Both the position numbers and the translations under genes were made by a program. Below are positions 1-5,580 of a DNA stretch of 14,002 nucleotides, piece after piece. The notes beneath the pieces are model-generated. The model had not been told where the DNA came from and did not search any database. It saw only the letters and a list, made by a program, of their open reading frames with translations. The DNA comes from Christensenella sp. UBA5399 (GTDB taxonomy: Bacteria; Bacillota; Clostridia; Christensenellales; Christensenellaceae), in contig DHOD01000124.1 of the NCBI GenBank assembly GCA_002407725.1, forward strand, positions 13,778-27,779, written 5' to 3'. Within the stretch, counting starts at the first letter, position 1, and every line of letters starts with the position of its first letter.

Positions 1-21
1 AGCCAACTGAGCTACGCCGCC
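1..21 (-). tRNA. tRNA, 5' part only (identity unknown, possibly Met)
   Basis: Read on the minus strand, positions 21 to 1 give a tRNA 5' end: the seven-base acceptor strand GGCGGCG, then T8-A9, the D-stem GCTC and the start of the AGTTGGCT D-loop. The gene runs off the left edge, so the anticodon, T-arm and acceptor 3' strand are not visible. The GGCGG-type acceptor with this D-arm resembles elongator Met tRNAs of Firmicutes, but that identity is only a guess from memory. Confidence 0.8.
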
Positions 22-53
22 ATAAAGCTGCAAATGTCTGTTTACAGCTTTAT
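22..53. repeat. 9-bp inverted repeat abutting the tRNA 5' end
   Basis: ATAAAGCTG at 22-30 is exactly complementary to CAGCTTTAT at 45-53, with a 14-base loop. The left arm touches the first base of the mature tRNA at 21. It has no T-tract on the tRNA side, so it is not an obvious terminator for the upstream minus-strand genes. It could be a 5' leader hairpin of the tRNA precursor. Confidence 0.45.
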
Positions 54-116
54 TATCGTATCATAACCGGTGTGCAAAATCAATATGTTTTTTGCCGGAG
101 GTGCAAGGGCACATGA

Positions 117-695
117 TCAATTGAGCTCGTCCAGCGTCAGCATATACCCATCCAGAAAGTGGTCCATAAAATACCGGACTTCGGGCATGTCTAAGGAATG
201 CAACGTTTCCAGAATACGCGCCCCCGCCTTTTCAAATTCCAGATTGCCGCTTTTCTTTTCTTCCAGGCACTTGATGTACGCGCAGATTTTGTCCGCGGCC
301 TTTACAATTTTTTTGACATACGGGTCGACGTTGCCCAGCACGTACTTTTCGATGCCGCCACGCATCTCGTCGGGCAGCATATCCACCATGGTCTGCTCGG
401 CGCGCCGTTCCAGTTTTTTGTATGCGGCGGTGATGTCCTCGTCGTAATATTTGATGGGCGTGGGCAGGTCGCCGGTGATGGCCTCGCCGGTCTCGTGGTA
501 TACGGCGGCCAATACAGCCTCGCCCTCGGGGACGCTGCCGCCGTAAACATTGTTTTTGATGAGGGCCAGCGCATGGGTGACAACCACAACGTCAAACGAA
601 TGCTCCGCGACGTTCTCCTCCATGTTGTTGCGCATCAGGCTCCAGCGTTTGATGTGCTTTAGCCGCGACATATATGCGTAAAAACTCTTTTTCAT
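117..695 (-). CDS. yfbR: YfbR-family 5'-deoxynucleotidase (HD superfamily)
   Basis: This 192-residue protein aligns along its whole length with Escherichia coli YfbR, a cytoplasmic metal-dependent phosphatase that removes phosphate from deoxyribonucleoside 5'-monophosphates. Matching parts are the SRLKxIxRW start (Arg17 and Trp18 are the substrate-pocket pair), ENVxEHS with metal ligand His32, a TGDLPTP block at 74-80, Asp135 in the ADKICAY helix, and the YFMDxF tail. The second metal motif, His-Asp in the family, reads His67-Glu68 here (codons CAC GAG), a conservative but unusual change. The ATG at 695 has AGAAAGG about nine bases upstream. It lies 18 bases after the TIM-barrel gene and probably shares its transcript from the 1570-1599 promoter. 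Family assignment is strong; activity with Glu in the HD position is inferred. Confidence 0.93.
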   Translation of the reverse strand: MKKSFYAYMSRLKHIKRWSLMRNNMEENVAEHSFDVVVVTHALALIKNNVYGGSVPEGEAVLAAVYHETGEAITGDLPTPIKYYDEDITAAYKKLERRAEQTMVDMLPDEMRGGIEKYVLGNVDPYVKKIVKAADKICAYIKCLEEKKSGNLEFEKAGARILETLHSLDMPEVRYFMDHFLDGYMLTLDELN

Positions 696-713
696 AACCC
701 AGTACCTTTCTAT

Positions 714-1526
714 CTAATCGCTAAAGAAGGCGTTTATCCTGTCATAGTTTTCCTTGAGCTGGTCAAAGGTGTTGTAGTTGTTGGCGTAGACCTCCATCAT
801 CATACAGCCGTCATAACCGGCGTCCTTGAGCTTAATTTTGAGCGCATCCCAGTCGGTCTGTCCGGTGAACGGCAGGCAGGGGAGGATGCCTTTTTCGGCG
901 TCTACCGTATAATCGCAGACGTGGACATGCCTAAGCCTGCCCTGCGTGGCGTCGATATAGTCGGCAAACGCATAGCCCGATTGCGCGGCCTGCTTCATAT
1001 CCAGCGTAAACCACAGGTTGTCGCTGTCGCAGTGTGCAAGGAGATCGCGCGCAAAATCCGGCGTTTTGAACCAGCACCAGTGCACATTTTCGTAACAGAG
1101 CGCGACGCCGTATTCGCCGGCGATGTCGGCGAGCCGTGAGACGGTTTCGCCCACAAAATCCATATCCAACTCGAGGCTGCGTGCGACCTTGAGGTGGACA
1201 GGCCCGTGAAATACATAGATTTGCGCGCCCAGCATGCGCGCGGCTGCAAGCACATTGCGAAAAACACCTACTGCTTCTTCCAGCTGCCGGGGGTGCCGCG
1301 CGAAAAGCTGCGGCTCAAATTGGGTGGGCAACGCATGGACAGAGACCATCCGTATGCCTTCGCTGTCGATGATATCTTTTAACTCGCGCACAAAATCGGG
1401 CCGGTACTCCATTTGTGCAGAGAAAAAAACCTCTGCATTGCGCACGCCCAGCGCGCCGATCTGACGGAGCGCGTCTTCATTCAGCATCCTGCCGTAAAAG
1501 CAGGCGGTGGACATTCCTGTATACAT
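714..1526 (-). CDS. Sugar phosphate isomerase/epimerase-like TIM-barrel protein
   Basis: This 270-residue protein has the layout of the xylose isomerase-like/AP endonuclease family 2 barrel. Candidate divalent metal ligands end successive strands: His64 (SVHA), His107 (FHGP), Glu146 (CYENVHW), Asp176 (LDMKQA), His200 or His202 (HVHVCD) and Glu245 (MMEVY). These proteins usually isomerise or epimerise sugars or hydroxyacids or act on inositol-like compounds; the substrate cannot be read from sequence. I chose the ATG at 1526 because GGAAGGGA sits seven bases before it; an in-frame GTG at 1550 would add eight residues but has no ribosome binding site and would place that purine tract inside the gene. 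It is the first gene of a minus-strand pair with yfbR. A role in sugar or nucleoside salvage is only suggested by that neighbour. Confidence 0.87.
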   Translation of the reverse strand: MYTGMSTACFYGRMLNEDALRQIGALGVRNAEVFFSAQMEYRPDFVRELKDIIDSEGIRMVSVHALPTQFEPQLFARHPRQLEEAVGVFRNVLAAARMLGAQIYVFHGPVHLKVARSLELDMDFVGETVSRLADIAGEYGVALCYENVHWCWFKTPDFARDLLAHCDSDNLWFTLDMKQAAQSGYAFADYIDATQGRLRHVHVCDYTVDAEKGILPCLPFTGQTDWDALKIKLKDAGYDGCMMMEVYANNYNTFDQLKENYDRINAFFSD

Positions 1527-1569
1527 TCGTGTTCCCTTCCGATAGGCCACTTTCGCTTTATCAAATTTT

Positions 1570-1599
1570 ATTATATAATAATACGGATTGTTCGTCCAA
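1570..1599 (-). promoter_or_regulatory. Promoter for the TIM-barrel/yfbR pair
   Basis: On the minus strand the -35 hexamer TTGGAC (1599-1594) is followed after 18 bases by a perfect TATAAT -10 (1575-1570). Transcription would begin near 1563, about 37 bases before the ATG at 1526. The -10 lies inside a 14-bp perfect AT palindrome (1568-1581), which also presents a TATAAT on the plus strand toward leuB, though no good plus-strand -35 is seen. Confidence 0.65.
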
Positions 1600-1649
1600 T
1601 GATGATTGTACGGATGACAAACATAGAATGAGACGATGGGAGAAAAAAG

Positions 1650-2705
1650 ATGGCGTATAAAATTGCGGTGATTCGTGGCGACGGGATTGGCCCGGAGATT
1701 GCCGCGGAAGGAATAAAGGTACTGGAGAAAACCGGTAAGAAGTTTGGCAGGGAGTTCGTGTACGAGGAAGTGGATGCCGGGGGCGTGGCCATAGATAAAT
1801 TCGGGGATCCGCTGCCCGATGCGTCGCTTGACAAGTGCAAGGCCAGCGATGCGGTGCTGCTTGCCGCGGTGGGCGGCGAAAAGTGGGACAGCCTGCCCGT
1901 GGACAAACGGCCCGAGCGCGGGTTGCTGCGCCTTAGGGGTGGTATGGAGCTTTTTGCGAACCTGCGCCCGGCAATCATATATGGTGAACTGAAGGATGCG
2001 TGCCCGCTCAAGGATGATATCATCGGCGACAACCTAGACATCATGGTGATTCGCGAGCTGACCGGCGACGTGTATTTTGGTGAAAAGGGCGGCGACGAGG
2101 CGTATATGTACGACATCATGAATTACCACGATTATGAGGTGGAACGCATCGCCAAAGTGGCATTTGAGATTGCGCGCAAGCGCGGAAGCAGGGTGACCAG
2201 CGTGGATAAATCCAATGTGCTTGCGACATCGCGCCTCTGGCGGGATGTTGTGGTCAAAACCTGGCAGGATTATCAGGATATCGAGCTCAGCCACATGTAT
2301 GTGGATAATGCCGCCATGCAATTGGTGCGCAACCCCAAGCAGTTTGACGTGATACTGACTGGCAACATTTTTGGCGATATACTGTCGGACGAGGCCAGCA
2401 TGATCACAGGATCGATAGGGATGCTGCCCTCCGCATCGCTGGGTGCGGGCAAGCTGGGCATGTACGAGCCGATTCACGGCTCTGCGCCCGATATTGTGGG
2501 GACGGGTAAGGCAAACCCCATTGCAATGATACTCTCCTGCGCGATGATGCTGCGGTATTCGCTGGACCTGGAGCAGGAAGCCTGCGCCATTGAGGAGGCA
2601 GTCAAAGCGGTGATCGCAGAGGGGCTTAGGACGGCGGATATTGCCGGGGACAGGGAGTATGTATCCACGACCGAAATGGGAGACGCCATTGCAGGAAAAA
2701 TCTGA
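1650..2705 (+). CDS. leuB: 3-isopropylmalate dehydrogenase
   Basis: A 351-residue cytoplasmic enzyme of the isocitrate/isopropylmalate dehydrogenase family. It oxidises and decarboxylates 3-isopropylmalate with NAD to the precursor of 2-oxoisocaproate in leucine synthesis. Diagnostic features are GDGIGPE near residue 11, GGEKWD at 75-80, the LeuB-type loop GLLRLR with Arg94 plus Arg106 in FANLRP, Arg135 and Tyr142 in RELTGDVYFGE, Lys187 in VDKSNV, Asp219, and metal ligands Asp243 and Asp247 in FGDILSDEAS. The EPIHGSAPD cofactor loop at 273-281 follows. The GLLRLR loop and tyrosine separate it from isocitrate dehydrogenase; a tartrate or other beta-decarboxylating paralogue is less likely. The ATG at 1650 has GGGAG eight bases upstream. 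No leuA, leuC, leuD or ilv gene is present on either side, so leucine synthesis genes must lie elsewhere or be missing. Confidence 0.95.
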   Translation: MAYKIAVIRGDGIGPEIAAEGIKVLEKTGKKFGREFVYEEVDAGGVAIDKFGDPLPDASLDKCKASDAVLLAAVGGEKWDSLPVDKRPERGLLRLRGGMELFANLRPAIIYGELKDACPLKDDIIGDNLDIMVIRELTGDVYFGEKGGDEAYMYDIMNYHDYEVERIAKVAFEIARKRGSRVTSVDKSNVLATSRLWRDVVVKTWQDYQDIELSHMYVDNAAMQLVRNPKQFDVILTGNIFGDILSDEASMITGSIGMLPSASLGAGKLGMYEPIHGSAPDIVGTGKANPIAMILSCAMMLRYSLDLEQEACAIEEAVKAVIAEGLRTADIAGDREYVSTTEMGDAIAGKI

Positions 2706-2857
2706 CGCGTCGGGATATGTTGCACAATGCCGGTGAATTATATTTTGCGTTTATCAGCGGAAATCCAGTTTTATATATACAGGAATACATTGGATGATGT
2801 GATGGCGGTAATTGACGACAAAGTGTTTTAACTGGTGAACAGTACAGGGTGATTGTG

Positions 2858-3145
2858 ATGCGGCGCAGGGAAAAAGACCGTTTTTGCGAATTGTTTGGAA
2901 ATGGCAGCGGCGGAATTGCTGTCGATAGTTTGTTCTCGGACAATTTTATGCGGGAATATACACGGTTTTATACAGTTGAAGATATGTTGCTGTTCCTGCA
3001 CGTAGAAGCAGCGAACATGGATGGTCTGGCCGATGCGATGGCGACGCTGCCCGATGACGAGATATACCTGAACACCGAGTTTGGCTGCTGGGACGAAATG
3101 TTTGACACAGCGTGCGATTATTATCTGGCCCGCAATATGAGCTGA
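2858..3145 (+). CDS. Small acidic protein of unknown function
   Basis: About 95 residues, not recognised as any family. The N-terminus is basic (MRRREKDRF); the rest is acidic and aromatic, with EYTRFYTVEDMLLFL near the middle and a C-terminal WDEMFDTACDYY stretch. No signal peptide or membrane segment is evident, so it is probably a cytoplasmic protein. I prefer the ATG at 2858, which has AGGG eight bases upstream; an in-frame GTG at 2849 would give 98 residues. It lies about 150 bases after leuB on the same strand with no terminator between, so it may be read through from leuB. A near-consensus promoter starts 26 bases after its stop codon. Coding status rests on length, composition and the weak ribosome binding site. 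Confidence 0.6.
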   Translation: MRRREKDRFCELFGNGSGGIAVDSLFSDNFMREYTRFYTVEDMLLFLHVEAANMDGLADAMATLPDDEIYLNTEFGCWDEMFDTACDYYLARNMS

Positions 3146-3171
3146 AGCGTGAGTTTGAAAAAGACAAAAGA

Positions 3172-3200
3172 TTGACAGAACGGCCCGGGAGAGTGATAAT
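3172..3200 (+). promoter_or_regulatory. Near-consensus sigma-70/sigmaA promoter of the phasin-UbiB operon
   Basis: A perfect TTGACA -35 at 3172-3177 is followed after exactly 17 bases by GATAAT at 3195-3200, one mismatch from the -10 consensus. Transcription would begin near 3207, giving a leader of about 310 bases before the ATG at 3520. The -10 sits between the two arms of a GC-rich inverted repeat (3182-3190 and 3210-3218), which could act as an operator. Confidence 0.75.
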
Positions 3201-3221
3201 GTACTTACGTCCCGGGCCTTT
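3182..3221 (+). terminator. GC-rich inverted repeat: possible weak terminator or operator
   Basis: GGCCCGGGA at 3182-3190 pairs perfectly with TCCCGGGCC at 3210-3218 across a 19-base loop, followed by only TTT. Transcripts coming from leuB and the small gene would form this hairpin, so it may end them, but the U-tract is poor. The arms also bracket the -10 of the promoter at 3172-3200, one in the spacer and one just after the likely start site. That placement would suit a repressor site equally well. Confidence 0.45.
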
Positions 3222-3295
3222 CAATTGGTAAGGGACGGCCGGTATGGCACATGCATAACGGTCAATAGATGCGAACCGATCTGTTGTAATACGAA

Positions 3296-3327
3296 TTCCA
3301 AATTAAAATATCCGTTTTAATTTGGAA
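3296..3327. repeat. 13-bp perfect inverted repeat (AT-rich)
   Basis: The arms TTCCAAATTAAAA and TTTTAATTTGGAA flank a six-base TATCCG loop. It has no following T-tract, so it is not a terminator. It begins about 90 bases after the likely transcription start, as the first strong hairpin of the leader. Confidence 0.6.
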
Positions 3328-3469
3328 ACGCCACGCCAGCCCAGCTATGCATAGCTTCGACTAGCGAAATCGAAGGTTTCGAGTCTCATCTAAAACGCGC
3401 TATGCGCTATAACAAGTGCTTCTAGGGTTTTCTTCGAAGGGCGTTTCAACGAAGCGGAGCGTAGTTATA
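3296..3469 (+). ncRNA. Candidate structured 5' leader RNA with competing hairpins
   Basis: This is the gene-free stretch between the promoter and the phasin-like gene. It holds: a 13-bp stem with 6-base loop (3296-3308/3315-3327); a 14-bp palindrome AGCTATGCATAGCT (3343-3356); GCATAGC/GCTATGC (3349-3355/3399-3405), which encloses GACT-ag-CGAAA/TTTCG-AGTC (3359-3369/3377-3385); an alternative CTTCGA/TCGAAG hairpin (3355-3360/3370-3375); GAAACGCC/GGCGTTTC (3325-3332/3440-3447); GCTTC/GAAGC (3418-3422/3451-3455); and TATAAC/GTTATA (3408-3413/3464-3469). Several of these exclude one another or would form a pseudoknot, as in a switching leader. I recognise no known riboswitch or T-box core. It could instead be a dispersed intergenic repeat copy. 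No protein-coding sequence is seen here. Confidence 0.45.
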
Positions 3470-3505
3470 AAAAACATAGATGTCTCTAAATGGGATTGGT
3501 ATAAA

Positions 3506-3512
3506 AAGGAGG
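3506..3512 (+). promoter_or_regulatory. Strong ribosome binding site for the phasin-like gene
   Basis: AAGGAGG lies seven bases before the ATG at 3520, an ideal Shine-Dalgarno match. It fixes the start of the phasin-like gene. It is not covered by the leader hairpins as I fold them by eye. Confidence 0.8.
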
Positions 3513-3519
3513 AACCATC

Positions 3520-3822
3520 ATGGCAAATATTTTAGAAGATACGGTAAATTTTGGATTTGGATTGTTTGCGTATTCACGCGAGAAGCTGGAAGACCTTGTC
3601 GAAAAGCTGGTGGATAACGGTAAGGTAGAAAAGAAGGACGCGCGGGCGTTTATGCAGGAACTGGTGAGCAAGGGCGACGAGCAGCGCAAAGAGATCAAGC
3701 AGTATGTGAAAGACGAAGTGAACGATGCTGTTTCCGCTGTGAACGTCAAGGGCGGCGGCCTGACCAAGGAAGATATCAGGGAGATTGTCAGGGAAGAGAT
3801 TGCGAAGGCGAAGGCGGAATAA
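3520..3822 (+). CDS. Phasin-like coiled-coil protein
   Basis: A 100-residue charged helical protein. The N-terminus has a short apolar patch (FGFGLFAYS, residues 11-19). It is followed by EKLEDLVEKLVDNGKVEKKDARAF, which fits the phasin superfamily pattern of a hydrophobic helix and a helix running through a short turn into a coiled coil. A glycine linker (KGGGL, about 76-80) then leads to a C-terminal helix of Glu, Arg, Ile and Lys (80-100). In polyhydroxyalkanoate producers such proteins coat storage granules; short versions in clostridia occur beside ABC1 kinase genes and their job is unknown. The stop is 16 bases before the kinase ATG at 3839, so the two are almost certainly co-transcribed. 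No PHA synthase gene is visible in the window, so I do not infer granule binding. Confidence 0.75.
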   Translation: MANILEDTVNFGFGLFAYSREKLEDLVEKLVDNGKVEKKDARAFMQELVSKGDEQRKEIKQYVKDEVNDAVSAVNVKGGGLTKEDIREIVREEIAKAKAE

Positions 3823-3838
3823 GCCGTAATCTTGCCTT

Positions 3839-5563
3839 ATGAACAGTGGCTTCGCTTGTTTCGGGGATATGGATCAAAACATAAAAAAAAGCGGAAATTT
3901 AAAGCGCTATAAGGAAATCATGTCTGTCCTGCATAGGAACGGGCTTGGTTTTCTTTTTGTCAAAACGGCGATTTCTATGAATCCCCAAAAGACATTGAAC
4001 AAAAGAAACAATGCGCCGGGGCAGCCGACGATTGCAGAGCGGGTGCGCAGGGCGTGTGAGCAGCTGGGGCCGACATTTGTGAAGCTGGGGCAGATCATGA
4101 GCACGCGCACGGATATTATCCCACCGGAAATATCGGAAGAATTGCGCAAGCTGCAGGACAATGTGCCGGCATTTTCATTTGTGCAGGCCCGGCAGGTGAT
4201 TGAAAGCGAACTGGGGGGCGCGATCGAGACGGTTTTTGCCGATTTTGACCCCAAGCCCGTTGCGGCGGCCTCCATGTCGCAGGTGTATGTGGCGCATCTT
4301 GTATCGGGCGCCAAGGTGGCGGTCAAGGTGCAGCGGCCCGATATACTGGATGTCATTGAAACGGACCTGGGAATATTGCAGAAGCTTGCGCGGTTTGTGG
4401 ATAAACACACCAAATACGGCAAGCTGTATGATTTTGAAAGCATGGTGCTCCAGCTTAGGGCCGTGATGGAGCAGGAAATAGATTTTATGCACGAAGGCGG
4501 GAACATTGACCGGTTCCGAAAAAACCTTGCCGACCAGCCGCACGTAACCGTGCCAAAGGTCAAGTGGATCTACACGACAGGCAAAGTGTTGACAATGGAT
4601 TATGTTGACGGGATCAAGATTAATGACGTGGAAGGGCTGGACGCGATGGGCGCCGACAGGAGGTTTGTCGGAAAAATCTTTATGGGATCGTTGCTCAAAC
4701 AGATACTGGTGCACGGTTTCTTTCACGCAGACCCGCACCCTGCCAATGTATTGGTGCTGCCCGATGGAAAGAGCATCGAGTTTATCGACCTGGGGATGGC
4801 GGGTGAGCTTTCAGAGAGCTTTCGCAAGCAGATGTCCGACCTGATGCTGGGTGTTGCGACACGCAATGTGCGCAAGATTGGCCGGGCGATCATGGACATG
4901 GATGAGAACGGGACGGATGTAAATGTTCACCAGCTGAACAAAGCGTTGACGATGATGCTGGACGAATATTTGTACGTGCCCGTGTATAAAATACAGATCG
5001 CTAAGGTTTTCTACAGCGTATTTAAGCTGGCGGCCGATTTTAATATGAAGATTGCAAAGGAATTTGCGCTGGTGACAAAGTGCCTGGGCACTGCGCAGGG
5101 AATTATGGAGGAGCTGGACACCGGCGCGAACATACTGGAGATTGCGGAAGAAACCATCGGCGATATCATGCGGGAGTCGTTTAACAAACGCGACCTGAAG
5201 CGGTATATTGCATCTGCGGCGACAGACACTGCCGATATAGTCAAAAAGCTGCCCTCCTTTGTCCTTGGGATGATGGAAAGGGTGGAAGAAAACAATTTCC
5301 AGATTGAGATGAACATCAAGGGCCTGGACAAGCTGGACAAAGATATCGAGCGGGTGGCCAACCGGCTTTCTTTTACGGTTGTGCTGCTGGCGGTATGCAT
5401 ACTGGTGGCGGGCGTTACAATCGCGATTGGGTTCCAGGCGCGTTACAGCGATACGATGATCCAGTTCAGCGTGTTTGCGCTGGGGGCGGGGCTGGTGATT
5501 GCTGCCATTATTGTAGTGGGGCTGTTGTTTAACATCATTTATACGCATATCAAAAAACCATAG
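3839..5563 (+). CDS. ubiB: AarF/ABC1/UbiB-family atypical kinase
   Basis: A 574-residue membrane-anchored protein kinase-like ATPase. Family marks in order: the KxGQ motif (KLGQ, 82-85); the alanine-rich loop replacing the P-loop (VAAASMSQV, 141-149); the ATP lysine Lys163 in AVKVQRP; the ExD motif (Glu213-Ile-Asp215); MDYVDG at 253-258; the catalytic HADPHPAN with Asp298 and Asn303; and metal-binding Asp317 in IDLG. Two C-terminal transmembrane helices lie at about 511-532 and 543-568. UbiB/COQ8 proteins use ATP hydrolysis to handle isoprenoid quinone precursors; in quinone-poor anaerobes the target is unknown. The start is uncertain: the ATG at 3839 lacks a good ribosome binding site, and the in-frame ATG at 3869 (MDQNIKK) has GGGG very close and looks more like family N-termini. 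It follows the phasin-like gene and precedes two membrane protein genes. Confidence 0.92.
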   Translation: MNSGFACFGDMDQNIKKSGNLKRYKEIMSVLHRNGLGFLFVKTAISMNPQKTLNKRNNAPGQPTIAERVRRACEQLGPTFVKLGQIMSTRTDIIPPEISEELRKLQDNVPAFSFVQARQVIESELGGAIETVFADFDPKPVAAASMSQVYVAHLVSGAKVAVKVQRPDILDVIETDLGILQKLARFVDKHTKYGKLYDFESMVLQLRAVMEQEIDFMHEGGNIDRFRKNLADQPHVTVPKVKWIYTTGKVLTMDYVDGIKINDVEGLDAMGADRRFVGKIFMGSLLKQILVHGFFHADPHPANVLVLPDGKSIEFIDLGMAGELSESFRKQMSDLMLGVATRNVRKIGRAIMDMDENGTDVNVHQLNKALTMMLDEYLYVPVYKIQIAKVFYSVFKLAADFNMKIAKEFALVTKCLGTAQGIMEELDTGANILEIAEETIGDIMRESFNKRDLKRYIASAATDTADIVKKLPSFVLGMMERVEENNFQIEMNIKGLDKLDKDIERVANRLSFTVVLLAVCILVAGVTIAIGFQARYSDTMIQFSVFALGAGLVIAAIIVVGLLFNIIYTHIKKP

Positions 5564-5580
5564 GGGGCAAACACGGGATT

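Noticed and set aside
2727..2831. 34-codon plus-strand open frame between leuB and the small unknown gene
   Set aside because: It starts at an ATG without any ribosome binding site and has a biased, unconvincing composition; it may be chance or a gene remnant, and nothing supports translation.
3343..3469. Integron attC-like site or CRISPR-like repeat
   Set aside because: The inverted arms lack the RYYYAAC/GTTRRRY core pair of attC, and there are no regularly spaced direct repeats, so neither fits.
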